Shown: positions 39,450 through 48,744 of the stretch, piece after piece
How the letters are laid out: every line of letters starts with the position of its first letter
Numbering within the stretch: position 1 is the first letter of the stretch
Origin: Micromonospora chalcea
GTDB taxonomy: Bacteria > Actinomycetota > Actinomycetes > Mycobacteriales > Micromonosporaceae
Assembly: GCF_002926165.1 (NCBI RefSeq)
Contig: NZ_MAGP01000107.1
Location: forward strand, 1 to 64,000
Length of the DNA: 64,000 nucleotides
Reading direction: 5' to 3'
Notes under the pieces: model-generated
What the model was told of the DNA's origin: nothing
Databases searched by the model: none
Seen by the model: the letters and a program-made list of their open reading frames with translations, nothing else
Position numbers and translations under genes: made by a program

Positions 39450-40139
39450 TCAGGCCCGGGTGCGGCGGGCCCAGGCGTAGCCGCTGAGCGCCACCGCCGC
39501 CCAGAGCGCCGCCCAGCCGGTGAGCAGCAGGCCGGCACCGGTGGCGACCGGCCCGGTGACCTCCCGCGCGGTCGCCATGACCGGTGGGGCCAGCCACGGC
39601 GCGACCGAGCCGGAGAGCCCCAGCACCACCACCCCGACCGCGCCGGTCACCAGCACCGCCACCCCGTAGCCGGCGCTGCGGGTCACGGCCCGGCTGGCCA
39701 GCGCGCCGAGCGCCACCGCCGCGGGCAGGGCGAGCAGGTGCGCCCAGAGCCCGAGCGCCACCCCCACGAGCACCGGCCGCTCCCCCGGCGCGACGGCCGC
39801 GGTCACCCCGCCGAGCGGCCACGGCAGCGCCAGCGCGACCACCACCACGGCGAGCCCGGCCACCAGCGCGGCGAGCAGCCCGGCCGCCCACTCCCGGCCC
39901 GGCCCGACCACCACCCGGGCCAGCCGGCGCTGCACGTCGGGCTCGACGTCCAGCAGGATCTTGGTCTGCCAGGCCAGCACCGGGAACAGGACCACGGCGG
40001 AGACGCCGTAGGCCTCCGCCGGGCGGGCCCGGCCGCCGCCGTGGAGGACGCCCAGGACGAGCAGGCCGGCCAGCACCGGCGCCAGCGCCCGTCCGGTACG
40101 CAGGAAGCCGGCCAGCCGCAGCCGGACCAGCGCGATCAC
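39450..40139 (-). CDS. ABC transporter permease
   Basis: 229 aa with about six hydrophobic segments (ALAPVLAGLLVLGVL, YGVSAVVLFPVLAWQ, AAGLLAALVAGLAVVVVALAL, ALGLWAHLLALPAAVALGAL, GVAVLVTGAVGVVVLGL, GLLLTGWAALWAAVALSG). It resembles the membrane subunit of an ABC-2 type exporter. The GTG at 40137-40139 is chosen because GGAGG lies 7 bases upstream and the protein then begins VIALVRLRLAGFLR, a normal permease N-terminus. An upstream ATG at 40241 is possible. Substrate unknown. It sits with its ATPase between rplA and rplJ, an insertion in the usual rplKA-rplJL order. Confidence 0.75.
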   Translation of the reverse strand: MIALVRLRLAGFLRTGRALAPVLAGLLVLGVLHGGGRARPAEAYGVSAVVLFPVLAWQTKILLDVEPDVQRRLARVVVGPGREWAAGLLAALVAGLAVVVVALALPWPLGGVTAAVAPGERPVLVGVALGLWAHLLALPAAVALGALASRAVTRSAGYGVAVLVTGAVGVVVLGLSGSVAPWLAPPVMATAREVTGPVATGAGLLLTGWAALWAAVALSGYAWARRTRA

Positions 40140-40237
40140 CGGGCCACCTCCGGCGCCGGCCCGGGGCGGCCCGAGTCCCGGCCCCGGCGTCAACGTGGCC
40201 CACCGGGCCGGATAGCGCGTCCGCATCCGGGCAGTCG

Positions 40238-41025
40238 TCATCGGCGGACGGGCCGACGGAGGCCGGCACCGGGTGCGTGGCCGGAGGCGGGACGGCGTGG
40301 TCGCGTACCCGAAGGATCTGGTGGCCGTCGGCGCGCAGGCGGGCGACGGCGGCGGCCAGCCCGGCGGCCGGCACCGCCAGCTCGACCACGGCGACGGCCG
40401 CGCCGCCCGACGGCGCCTGCTCGGTCACCGTGCCGTCGGTGACCGACCAGTGCCGGGCACCGGGCAGCCGTACGGTCTCGCCCCGGTGGTCGCTCACGAG
40501 TACGGCGCCATCGGCGGCCAGCACCTCGCCGATGATCTCGGGGACCGCCTCGCGGGCGGCGGCGTCCAGCCCCTCCCACGGCTCGTCGAGCACCAGCAGG
40601 CCGGGCGGGCGCAGCAGCGCCTGCGCCAGGCCGACCTTCTGCGCGGTGCCCTTGGACAGCCGGGGCAGGCGGACGTCGTGGAACCGGGCCAGGCCGAGGC
40701 GCTCGACCCAGTGGCGCACCGCCCGGTCGGCGGCGGGACCGGGCAGGCCGGCGACGCGGCCCATGGCGGTCAGGTAGGCCCCGACGGTGAACGGCTGGTC
40801 GGCGGGGAAGCGCTCCGGCACCCAGCCGACCACCGGTGGCCGGTCGGCGACGCGGCCCCGGGACGGACGCAGCACCCCGGCGGTGAGCTGCAGAAACGTG
40901 GACTTTCCGGCCCCGTTGCGGCCGAGCACCACGGCGACCTCACCCGGGCCGACGGCGACGTCGACCTGCCGCAGGACCCAGGGGCCGTGCCGGTGGTAGC
41001 GGAACCACACGCCGTCGAGCCGCAT
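40238..41025 (-). CDS. ABC transporter ATP-binding protein (3' end unresolved)
   Basis: ATPase partner of the permease: Walker A GRNGAGKST, signature LSKGTAQKVGLAQ (an LSGGQ variant), Walker B LLVLDEPWEGLD and switch His in VLVSDHRGE. The ATP-binding domain ends near residue 200. The reading frame has no stop where a normal ATPase gene would end; it stays open, with low-complexity Arg/Gly/Ala sequence, through the whole permease gene in another frame to 39082. A TGA at 40238-40240 in a different frame overlaps the permease ATG (ATGA), so a one- or two-base indel would give a standard end. I report the ATPase to that point; the true end is uncertain. Start MRLDGVWFRYHRHG at 41025 has no clear ribosome binding site. 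Confidence 0.65.
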
Positions 41026-41054
41026 GCGCCGAGACTGCCACACCGGACAGACGA

Positions 41055-41090
41055 ACGGGGCCCCGCCACGACCTGGTGGCGGAGCCCCGT
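41055..41090 (-). terminator. rplKA terminator
   Basis: Stem of 15 positions with one mismatch (ACGGGGCCCCGCCAC with GTGGCGGAGCCCCGT) and a 6-base loop, 19 bases after the rplA stop. Confidence 0.75.
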
Positions 41091-41108
41091 CCGGGACGTG
41101 CTGGTTGC

Positions 41109-41825
41109 TCAGGCCTCGGTCGAGGCCTCCTGCAGGTTCTTCACGACCTTCGGGTCGACCGGGACGCCCGGGCCCATGGTGGTGGTGAGGGTGACCTTCT
41201 TGAGGTACGTGCCCTTGGCCGCGGACGGCTTGGCGCGCAGCACCTCGTCCAGCACCGCGGCGTAGTTGTCGACCAGCTGGGCCTCGGAGAAGGAGGCCTT
41301 GCCGATGATCAGGTGCAGGTTGGAGTGCTTGTCCACCCGGAAGGTGATCTTACCGCCCTTGATGTCCGAGACGGCCTTGGTGACGTCCATGGTCACGGTG
41401 CCGGTCTTCGGGTTCGGCATCAGACCGCGCGGGCCCAGGATCCGCGCGATCCGGCCGATCTTGGCCATCTGGTCGGGCGTGGCGATCGCCGCGTCGAAGT
41501 CCAGCCAACCGCCCTGGATGCGGGCGACCAGCTCGTCGGTGCCCACCTCGTCAGCACCCGCGGCGACGGCCTCCTCGGCCTTCGCGCCGGCGGCGAAGAC
41601 GATCACGCGGGCGGTCTTACCGGTGCCGTGCGGCAGGTTGACCGTGCCGCGGACCATCTGGTCCGCCTTGCGGGGGTCGACGCCGAGGCGCATCGCGACC
41701 TCGACCGTGGCGTCGAACTTGGTGTTGGTGGTGTCCTTGGCCAGCTTGACGGCCTCGACCGGGGTGTAGAGCTTCGACCGGTCGATGACCTCGGCGGCCT
41801 TGCGGTAGCTCTTGCTGCGCTGCAT
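41109..41825 (-). CDS. rplA: 50S ribosomal protein L1
   Basis: 238 aa starting [59 protein letters not shown] and the C-terminal [13 protein letters not shown]. The longer open frame upstream is rejected. 88 bases after rplK. Confidence 0.98.
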   Translation of the reverse strand: MQRSKSYRKAAEVIDRSKLYTPVEAVKLAKDTTNTKFDATVEVAMRLGVDPRKADQMVRGTVNLPHGTGKTARVIVFAAGAKAEEAVAAGADEVGTDELVARIQGGWLDFDAAIATPDQMAKIGRIARILGPRGLMPNPKTGTVTMDVTKAVSDIKGGKITFRVDKHSNLHLIIGKASFSEAQLVDNYAAVLDEVLRAKPSAAKGTYLKKVTLTTTMGPGVPVDPKVVKNLQEASTEA

Positions 41826-41913
41826 TTCTGGTGACTCCTGTGGTCTCTGGCGGGCGCGCGGCGTGCGCGGCCCTCCCACGAACAGAAAGATCGGGTGGAG
41901 CGGTGGAGCGAGA

Positions 41914-42345
41914 TCAGTCGGCGACGGTCAGGCCCATCGACCGGGCGGTGCCGGCGATGATCTTCTCGGCCTGGTCGATGTCGTTGGCGTTGAGGTCCGC
42001 CATCTTCTTCTCGGCGATCTCGCGCAGCTGGGCGCGGGTGACCGAGCCGACCTTCTCCTTGTGCGGGACGCCCGAGCCCTTCTGCACACCGGCGGCCTTG
42101 ATCAGCAGCCGGGCGGCGGGCGGGGTCTTCAGCACGAAGGTGAACGTGCGGTCCTCGTAGACGCTGATCTCGGCGGGGACGATGTCGCCCCGCTGGGACT
42201 CGGTCTGCGCGTTGTAGGACTTGCAGAACTCCATGATGTTCACGCCGTGCTGGCCGAGCGCGGGGCCGACCGGCGGCGCCGGGGTGGCCTGGCCCGCCGG
42301 CAGCTGAAGCGTGAACGTCTTGACGAGCTTCTTCTTCGGAGGCAT
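41914..42345 (-). CDS. rplK: 50S ribosomal protein L11
   Basis: 143 aa, with [20 protein letters not shown], the N-terminal domain that thiopeptides target; its prolines are wild type. C-terminal RNA-binding domain includes [10 protein letters not shown]. Complete. Confidence 0.98.
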   Translation of the reverse strand: MPPKKKLVKTFTLQLPAGQATPAPPVGPALGQHGVNIMEFCKSYNAQTESQRGDIVPAEISVYEDRTFTFVLKTPPAARLLIKAAGVQKGSGVPHKEKVGSVTRAQLREIAEKKMADLNANDIDQAEKIIAGTARSMGLTVAD

Positions 42346-42484
42346 GTCTCTTCCTGGGGCTTGAAACTGGGATTCTCGCCGGTCCGCGGGCGCGCACGGT
42401 CAGCGCGGTGCGGACAGCCGACGTTCTAGGGTAGCGCAGCCGTCGGCCACCCTCCGCGCCGAGGTCGGTGGGTGGCGAAACGGC

Positions 42485-42523
42485 GCACCGGCGGCCACCC
42501 CGGAAGGGGCGGGCCGCCGGTGC
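42485..42523 (-). terminator. Hairpin after nusG
   Basis: A perfect 12-bp stem GCACCGGCGGCC/GGCCGCCGGTGC with further pairing CCCC-GGAA-GGGG inside, starting 9 bases past the nusG stop. It probably separates secE-nusG from rplKA. Confidence 0.7.
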
Positions 42524-42532
42524 CGACGTACG

Positions 42533-43255
42533 TCAGATCTTGGCGACCTGGTTGAAGTTCAGCTCGACCGGCGTCTCCCGGCCGAAGATCGACACCAGCA
42601 CCTTGAGCTTCTGCTGGTCGGCGTTGATCTCGCTGATCGTCGCCGGCAGCGACGCGAACGCGCCGTCGGTGACGGTGACCGAGTCGCCGACCTCGAAGTC
42701 GAGGACCTTGACCTCGGGCTTGGCCTTCTTCTGCTCGGTCTCGACCGCCGGGGCCAGCCACTTGAGCACCTCGTCGAGGCTCAGCGGCGCCGGCCGGTCG
42801 GCCCGGTCGGTCGCGCCGACGAAGCCGGTGACCCCCGGGGTGTTCCGGACGCAGGAGTAGGACTCGGCGGTCAGCTCCATCCGGACCAGGATGTAGCCCG
42901 GGAAGACCTTCGCCTGGACCTGCGACCGCTTGCCGTTCTTGACCTCGACCTCTTCCCGGGTCGGCACCTCGACCTGGTAGATGAAGTCCTCCATGTCGAG
43001 GGAGGTGATCCGGGTCTCGAGGTTGGTCTTGACCTTGTTCTCGTAGCCGGCGTACGAGTGCACCACGTACCAGTCGCCGGGCGCGTAGCGCAGCTTCTGG
43101 CGCAGCTCGGCGACCGGGTCGAAGTCCTCGTCCGGGGCCGGCTCGGTGGTCGGGAACTCCGGCTCGCTGGCGGCCTCGACCGACTCGTTGTTGGCCGCCG
43201 TCGCCACCGTGGACTGGTCGTCCGGGGTTCCGGCGGTCTCGTCGTACTCAGGCAC
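42533..43255 (-). CDS. nusG: Transcription antitermination factor NusG
   Basis: 240 aa. An acidic 60-residue N-terminal extension (as in Streptomyces and mycobacteria) precedes the NGN domain ([40 protein letters not shown]) and the KOW domain ([20 protein letters not shown]). GTG start. 35 bases after secE. Confidence 0.98.
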   Translation of the reverse strand: MPEYDETAGTPDDQSTVATAANNESVEAASEPEFPTTEPAPDEDFDPVAELRQKLRYAPGDWYVVHSYAGYENKVKTNLETRITSLDMEDFIYQVEVPTREEVEVKNGKRSQVQAKVFPGYILVRMELTAESYSCVRNTPGVTGFVGATDRADRPAPLSLDEVLKWLAPAVETEQKKAKPEVKVLDFEVGDSVTVTDGAFASLPATISEINADQQKLKVLVSIFGRETPVELNFNQVAKI

Positions 43256-43290
43256 GCTCGCTCACTTCCGTCAGTATCGCTGTCCGCAGG

Positions 43291-43698
43291 TCAGCTCGGC
43301 TCGCCGAAGACCCACAGCACCGCCTTGGCGAAGCCGTAGTCCAGGCCGGCCACGATCGCCAGCATCACCGCGACGAAGGTGACCACCACGGCCGTGTAGG
43401 TCAGCAGCTCCTTGCGGGTCGGCCAGATGACCTTACGCAGCTCTGCCACGACCTCGCGGAAGAACCGCGCGATGCGGGCGAACAGCCCGATCCGCTCGGT
43501 GTCCTTGCGGGTCTTCCGGCCCTCGGCCGGCTCGGCCTGCGCCCGCTTACGGGTCGCGGTGCCGCCCCGGCCGACCGGCTCGTCCGCGTCGGTGGCGTCG
43601 TCGTCGGCCACGTCGTCGTCGGCCACGCCGTCGACGGTCGCGTCGTCGTTCAGACGCTCGTCGCCGTCGTCCTCGCCGCGGCGCTTGCTCTTGGCCAC
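43291..43698 (-). CDS. secE: Preprotein translocase subunit SecE
   Basis: 135 aa. A 70-residue Asp/Arg-rich N-terminal extension is followed by the conserved SecE unit FFREVVAELRKVIWPTRKEL and one membrane segment (YTAVVVTFVAVMLAIVAGL). Single-helix form, as in Gram-positive bacteria. Confidence 0.97.
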   Translation of the reverse strand: MAKSKRRGEDDGDERLNDDATVDGVADDDVADDDATDADEPVGRGGTATRKRAQAEPAEGRKTRKDTERIGLFARIARFFREVVAELRKVIWPTRKELLTYTAVVVTFVAVMLAIVAGLDYGFAKAVLWVFGEPS

Positions 43699-43912
43699 TT
43701 CGCCCTCCGTGCGGGATATGGGGTCGCACGCCGGGCGGCGTGCGCGGCGTGTTGGTCACGCCGGCCGGACCAACCGTCCCGCGACGGGCCGCGGCCGGCG
43801 GACCGGCCGGGAGGGCCCGAGCGCCTCGGAACCACCCCACCGGTGCCACCACCACGGGCCGGACGCCGCCGGTGAGGGCGACGCGACCCACGGAACGGTC
43901 AGGCCTGAGGCG

Positions 43913-43985
<73 letters not shown>

Positions 43986-44112
43986 GTGCGGCAACTCACC
44001 TCCACCCGGACACACTGTGCCGAGCGGGGGTCACTTGCCCCACGGCGGACCAGTGTACGGGTAGTCGTGCGACTTTCCCAACCGGTCTGCCCCTCGCGCG
44101 TCGGGCGGACCC

Positions 44113-44505
44113 TCAGCGCGTCGTGCGGATCAGTGCCCGGGCCTGCGACAGCACCTTCTCGCCCTGGCAGGTGGCGGTGATGTCGAGCCTGGTCAGACCG
44201 TCTTCGGTGACCTCCTTGACCACCGCCGACACCTCGATCTCGGTGCCCTCGTCGGTGTCCGGGACGACCACCGGCCGGGTGAACCGGACGCCGAAGTCGA
44301 CCACCGCGTCCGGCGCGCCGGCCCAGCCGGTCACCGCGCGGCCGACCAGGGCCATGGTGAACATGCCGTGGGCGATGACGCCCGGCAGCCCCACGTCGGT
44401 GGCGACGCGGTCGCTCCAGTGGATCCGGTTGAAGTCGCCCGAGGCGCCCGCGTAGCGGACCAGGTCCGCGCGGGTCACCCGGTACGTCTGGGTGGGCAGC
44501 TCCAT
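44113..44505 (-). CDS. MaoC family dehydratase
   Basis: 130-aa hot-dog-fold (R)-hydratase. The hydratase-2 motif DFNRIHWSD (catalytic Asp and His) and GVIAHGMFTMALVGRAV are visible. Together with the gene just upstream it resembles the HadA/HadB pair, (3R)-hydroxyacyl-ACP dehydratases in the mycobacterial rpmG-hadABC-tRNA-secE locus; here only two genes are present. A fatty-acid-elongation role is inferred from family and context. The start is the internal Met (MELPTQTYRVT), 4 bases after the partner's stop. Confidence 0.85.
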   Translation of the reverse strand: MELPTQTYRVTRADLVRYAGASGDFNRIHWSDRVATDVGLPGVIAHGMFTMALVGRAVTGWAGAPDAVVDFGVRFTRPVVVPDTDEGTEIEVSAVVKEVTEDGLTRLDITATCQGEKVLSQARALIRTTR

Positions 44506-44509
44506 GTCC

Positions 44510-44956
44510 TCAGGCCTCCCCGCGTACGACGATCTTGGACCAGACGGCGACCACCGGCTCACCGTCCACAGTGCTCACATCGGTGCGGGTGGTCAGGAAG
44601 CCGTGCCCGCCCCGGGTGGTGACCTCCTCGATGGTGCTCACGCACACCAGCTCGTCGCCGGCCACCACCGGCCGGGTGTACGCGAACCGCTGGTCGCCGT
44701 GCACCACGCGGCTGTAGTCGACGCCGAGCGCCGGATCCTCGACGATCTGCCGGCTCGCCGCCATCGTGACGAGCACCGGGAACGTCGGCGGGGCCACCAC
44801 GTCGGCGTGGCCGAGCGAGCGGGCCGCCTCCGGATCGTGGTGGGCCGGGTCGGTCGCGCCGATGGCGGTGGCGAACTCGCGGATCTTTTCTCGGCCCACC
44901 TGGTAGGGGGCGGTCGGCGGGTACGTCCGGCCGACGAAGGACGGGTCCAGGGACAT
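44510..44956 (-). CDS. MaoC/FAS1-like dehydratase (HadA-like)
   Basis: 148-aa hot-dog-fold protein of the N-terminal-type MaoC dehydratase (UPF0336) family: SFVGRTYPPTAPYQVGREKI, HHDPEAARSLGHADVVAPPT and VVHGDQRFAYTRPVVAGDEL. It lacks the full D-x-N-x-x-H motif, as HadA and HadC-type subunits do, so it is expected to pair with the MaoC protein encoded 4 bases downstream. Start MSLDPSFVGR; the upstream in-frame Met is atypical. Confidence 0.83.
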   Translation of the reverse strand: MSLDPSFVGRTYPPTAPYQVGREKIREFATAIGATDPAHHDPEAARSLGHADVVAPPTFPVLVTMAASRQIVEDPALGVDYSRVVHGDQRFAYTRPVVAGDELVCVSTIEEVTTRGGHGFLTTRTDVSTVDGEPVVAVWSKIVVRGEA

Positions 44957-45076
44957 GCCGCCGAACCTACACGGAAAACACGAACGCCGATCCGCCCGGT
45001 CGGGCGGCCCGGAGGCCACCCGTCAGGTGGATCGGCGTACGCGGAAGCTGGTGCCGACCGGCTGCGCCGGTCGCGA

Positions 45077-45244
45077 TCAGCGGGTCTCGCGGTGAACGGT
45101 GTGCTTGCCGTCCCGGGGGCAGAACTTCTTCAGCTCGATGCGGTCCGGGTCGTTACGACGGTTCTTGCGCGTGATGTAGTTGCGCTCCTTGCACTCCACA
45201 CACGCCAAAGTGATCTTCGGCCGAACATCGGTCGCCTTCGCCAC
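45077..45244 (-). CDS. rpmG: 50S ribosomal protein L33
   Basis: 55 aa, GTG start ([20 protein letters not shown]). First Cys pair CVEC intact; the second pair is CPRD, so one of the four zinc ligands is Asp. Otherwise a normal actinobacterial L33 ([19 protein letters not shown]). Confidence 0.95.
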   Translation of the reverse strand: MAKATDVRPKITLACVECKERNYITRKNRRNDPDRIELKKFCPRDGKHTVHRETR

Positions 45245-45373
45245 GGCGGAGTGCCTTCCTCGCTCACGGAACAACTACGGCGTGTCAGCCTACGCGCTGA
45301 CAACGCGGACATGCAAAGTGGGCGCCTGTGGCGCCCGTCCCACCGACCACCGGGTGTACCCGGAGGACGAGAG

Positions 45374-45446
45374 TAGCGGTGGCCGGACTTGAACCGGCGA
45401 CACAGCGATTATGAGCCGCTTGCTCTGCCATCTGAGCTACACCGCC
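45374..45446 (-). tRNA. tRNA-Met (CAT)
   Basis: 73-nt cloverleaf; acceptor GGCGGTG pairs with CACCGCT (terminal G-U), anticodon loop CTCATAA, T-loop GGTTCAAGTCC, discriminator A. It lacks the three G-C pairs of an initiator anticodon stem, so it is taken as elongator tRNA-Met; tRNA-Ile with a modified CAT cannot be excluded. Confidence 0.9.
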
Positions 45447-45471
45447 GTGGCGGGTCCAGCCGGACCCTCTG

Positions 45472-45544
45472 AGCCCCCTTACGGAATCGAACCGTAGACC
45501 TTCTCCTTACCATGGAGACGCTCTGCCGACTGAGCTAAGGGGGC
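45472..45544 (-). tRNA. tRNA-Thr (GGT)
   Basis: 73-nt cloverleaf; acceptor GCCCCCT/AGGGGGC, anticodon stem TCTCC/GGAGA with loop ATGGTAA (anticodon GGT). 25 bases upstream of tRNA-Met on the same strand. Confidence 0.95.
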
Positions 45545-45640
45545 CTGCCCGATCACCCCGGGGGGTGTCGCGCAGGGGAAACAGTACACGACCGCGTCGC
45601 CGAGGTGAAATCGGATCCCCCAGGTACGTGTCGGCCCTGC

Positions 45641-48169
45641 TCAGGGCACCACACGCAGCCGCGGCAGCTCCCCCGTGGCCACCGTCTCCGGGTCGACCTG
45701 GGCGCCGAACCAGGCCTCCAGACGCTCGTACGGCAGGGGGCGGCTGAACAGGAAGCCCTGGCCGATCTCGCAGCCGATGTCCTGCAGGAGTTCCAGCATC
45801 AGCTCGCTCTCCACGCCCTCGGCCACCACCGCCAGGCCGAACTGCTGGGAGAGCGTCACCACCGCGTTCACGATCGCCAGATCACCCGGATCGGTCGCCA
45901 TGCCCTGCACGAACGACCGGTCCACCTTCACCTCGTGCACCGGCAGCCGGCGCAGCTGGGCCAGGGACGAGTTGCCGGTGCCGAAGTCGTCCACCGAGAG
46001 TCGGACACCGAGGTCACGGAGGCTGCGCAGGGTCGGGATGGGACGTTCCGCGCCGTCCAGCACACCGGCCTCGGTGACCTCCAGGGTCAGCCGCTGCGGC
46101 GGCACGCCGTACTCGGCCAGCAGATCGCGTACCAGCGCCGGGAAGTGCTGGTCGGTGAGCGTACGCGCGGCGAGGTTGACCGCGACGGAGAGCGGCTGCT
46201 CGCCGTGGCTCCAGTCGCGGCTGCGCCGCAGGCTCTCCCGGAGCACGAACTCGGTGAGCCGGCCGAGCTGGCCGGTGTGCTCGGCCACCGCCACGAAGTC
46301 GTCCGGCGAGACCGTGCCGTGCGCCGGGTGCTCCCACCGGGCCAGGCACTCCACGCCCACCAGACGGCGGTCCCGCAGCGTGACCTTGGGCTGGAAGTAG
46401 ACCTCCAGCTTGCCCTCGTCCAGCGCCCGTTGCAGGTCGCCGGCGAGGCCGAGCCGGCGCAGCGACCGCGACTCCAGCGCCGGGCTGTAGAGCTGCACGC
46501 TGCCCGGGACCGACTTGGCAGCGCTGGCCGCCAGGTCGACGCGCTGCAACAGCGCCACCGCGTCGCTGCCGTGGTCGGGGTGGACCGCCACGCCGACCAC
46601 CGTGTCCACGTCCACGGTGAGCGCGTCGAAAACCATCTCGTCGCGGATCTGCTCCCGGAGCTGGGCCGCCAGTTCCAGGGCCGCCTCGGTGCTCTCCAGC
46701 CGGAGCGTCACCAGGAACTCGTCCCCACCGGCGCGGCCGACCAACGCCGAGGAGGGCGCGCAGGCGCGCAGCCGCTCGGCCACCTCGACGAGCACCTTGT
46801 CCCCGGCGGCGTGGCCGAGCGACTCGTTGACCTGACGGAGCCGGTCGACGTCGAAGAGGAGCAACGCGACCACCTCGCCCGGCGCGCCGATCTTCACCGC
46901 CTCGGCCACCGCCGCGGTCAGCCGGCGCCGGTTGGGCAGCTTGGTGAGCGTGTCGTGGTCGGCGTCGTGCCGCAGCCGGTCGACCAGGCGAGAGTTCTCC
47001 AGGGCGACAGCGGCGTGCGCCGCCACCGTCTCCAGGACCGCGACGTCGCGCGCGGTGAAGTGCGAGGGGTCGACCAGCCGGTTGGTCACCTCGAGCGTCC
47101 CGATCACCACCCGGCCCGAGCGCAACGGGACGATGATCGTGTCCTTGACGCCCTGTTCGGCCAGGCTGGCCCGGAACTCCGGATCGCTGCACACGCCCCG
47201 GCCGACGGTGACCGGGCGGGCCTTCTGCATCGCCCGCTGGCGCAGCTCCACCCCGGTCGGGGCGGTGTCCAGCAGGCCGGGGTCATCGACCCGCGCGGTG
47301 AGCAGGGTCTCCGGGTGCCGGCCCTGGGCGGGCAGCCACAACGTCGCGTACTCCGCCTGCATCAGACCCCGGACGCGGCCCAGCAGGGCGTCCGCGAGCG
47401 TGCCGTCCTGGCCGCTGGCCGAGATCGCCCGGCTCAGCTCGTACATGCCGCTGAGCGTGCGGTGCTGCTGGAAGAACTCGGTGTACGACCGGTAGACCGC
47501 CACCAGCCCCGCGGCCAGCGCGGCCAACGGCACCAGGGACCACCAGGACTGCTCCAGCAGCATCAGCACGATCAGGCCGGCCGACACGTTGATGCCGTTG
47601 GTCAGCACGCCCGAACGCAGCGCCCGGAACGTCTCCCGGCCGGCGTGCCACCCGATGAGCAGGGTCTGGACCGCGGCGATCGAGGTGAGGCTCACCAGGA
47701 TCACCATCGCCACCGCGAGGCAGAGGCCCAGCCACGTGGCGGGGCCCACGCCTTCGGTCGGCGGCAGGATGGTCAGCACCAGGGCACCGACCGAGGTGCC
47801 CGCCGCCGCACGCGCGACGTTGAACCAGAGCTTCGGGGCCGACAACCGGTGACGCAGGTGCGTCACGAGCGAGGACAGCGTGTAGATCAGGACGACGGTG
47901 AGCGGCGGCAGGAAGTAGAAGGCGAGCACCAGCGGCAGCTCGGTGAGCGTCATACCGAGTGACTGCCGGCGGATGACCACGCCGACGACCGGCCCGCTGG
48001 CGACGATCATCAGCGCCAGGAGCAGCACCGCCGGAAGCCACCCGCCGATGGGTGGCTTCGCGATCAATCCGGTGACCGTCGAACAAGCCACCGCTACCAG
48101 GGCGAGCGGCGCGGTGATTATCCAGGCGTCCTCGGAGGGTCTGCGCCTCGGGTTGTCTCGCCCGCTCAT
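45641..48169 (-). CDS. Membrane GGDEF-EAL cyclic-di-GMP protein
   Basis: 842 aa. Residues 10-230 hold about seven hydrophobic segments (WIITAPLALVAVACSTVTGLI, WLPAVLLLALMIVASGPVVGVV, LPLVLAFYFLPPLTVVLIYT and others), a MASE-like sensor region. A GAF-type domain follows (ISASGQDGTLADALLGRVRG, GVKDTIIVPL). Then the GGDEF cyclase domain (motif GRAGGDEF near 481) and the EAL phosphodiesterase domain (motif ECLARW near 607; AVNLAAR, TLEVTEAG, DDFGTGNSSL, EVKVDRSF, AEGVES, GQG all present). The EAL active site looks complete; the RxxD inhibitory site before GGDEF is absent. The start is MSGRDNPRR, with AGGGAG 4 bases upstream. Which activity dominates cannot be told from sequence. Confidence 0.92.
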   Translation of the reverse strand: MSGRDNPRRRPSEDAWIITAPLALVAVACSTVTGLIAKPPIGGWLPAVLLLALMIVASGPVVGVVIRRQSLGMTLTELPLVLAFYFLPPLTVVLIYTLSSLVTHLRHRLSAPKLWFNVARAAAGTSVGALVLTILPPTEGVGPATWLGLCLAVAMVILVSLTSIAAVQTLLIGWHAGRETFRALRSGVLTNGINVSAGLIVLMLLEQSWWSLVPLAALAAGLVAVYRSYTEFFQQHRTLSGMYELSRAISASGQDGTLADALLGRVRGLMQAEYATLWLPAQGRHPETLLTARVDDPGLLDTAPTGVELRQRAMQKARPVTVGRGVCSDPEFRASLAEQGVKDTIIVPLRSGRVVIGTLEVTNRLVDPSHFTARDVAVLETVAAHAAVALENSRLVDRLRHDADHDTLTKLPNRRRLTAAVAEAVKIGAPGEVVALLLFDVDRLRQVNESLGHAAGDKVLVEVAERLRACAPSSALVGRAGGDEFLVTLRLESTEAALELAAQLREQIRDEMVFDALTVDVDTVVGVAVHPDHGSDAVALLQRVDLAASAAKSVPGSVQLYSPALESRSLRRLGLAGDLQRALDEGKLEVYFQPKVTLRDRRLVGVECLARWEHPAHGTVSPDDFVAVAEHTGQLGRLTEFVLRESLRRSRDWSHGEQPLSVAVNLAARTLTDQHFPALVRDLLAEYGVPPQRLTLEVTEAGVLDGAERPIPTLRSLRDLGVRLSVDDFGTGNSSLAQLRRLPVHEVKVDRSFVQGMATDPGDLAIVNAVVTLSQQFGLAVVAEGVESELMLELLQDIGCEIGQGFLFSRPLPYERLEAWFGAQVDPETVATGELPRLRVVP

Positions 48170-48257
48170 CCCACTCCCTGTCCGGTGGGTCCCACTCCCG
48201 GTCCGGCGGGCAGGACCCACCGGCTTCCGCCCCCGTGGAGGTCAGCCCGGGTCGCTG

Positions 48258-48386
48258 TCAGACCCAGACGTAGTCGAGGAGGCGGAGGTCGCCCAGGCCG
48301 GACTTTGCACTGATTACCGAAACGCCCAAGGCGGCGGAAACGAGGAGGAGCGAGCCAAACAGCCGGCCCAGCCTACGACCAGACAT
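48258..48386 (-). CDS. 42-aa secreted or membrane peptide
   Basis: Small gene: MSGRRLGRLFGSLLLVSAAL then GVSVISAKSGLGDLRLLDYVWV. AGGAG lies 5 bases before the ATG. A basic N-terminus followed by a 16-residue hydrophobic stretch is signal-peptide-like; about 20 residues would remain after cleavage. It is 88 bases upstream of the GGDEF-EAL gene on the same strand and may share its transcript. I recognise no family. Confidence 0.6.
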   Translation of the reverse strand: MSGRRLGRLFGSLLLVSAALGVSVISAKSGLGDLRLLDYVWV

Positions 48387-48744
48387 GATTGCTCCTGTCG
48401 GGAGAGTTACAACCATCGTGAAGGTTCCACGATCGTGCCACACCCCGCTCACGGGCAAAAGCTGCGCGAGCCCTCGCGCAGGGGCAGTGGCAGGGAAATC
48501 ATCCGTTCGACAGGCGCGGCTCACCCTCCGGCCCAGCATACCGTCACGATCAGCCCCGCAGCCGCTACGGAAGGCGCGCACAACGACTTCGCGCGTAAAC
48601 CACGCTTAGCGCCTGATTCACCCGTCAGCCGGCCGGCACCCAGCCGCGGCCACAGTAGATGGCGTCGGCGCTCCCGTCGGCCGCCCTCGGACAGCCTCTA
48701 CCATCATCGATGCCTGAGGCAAGGTTTCACGCCAGGAGAACCGA

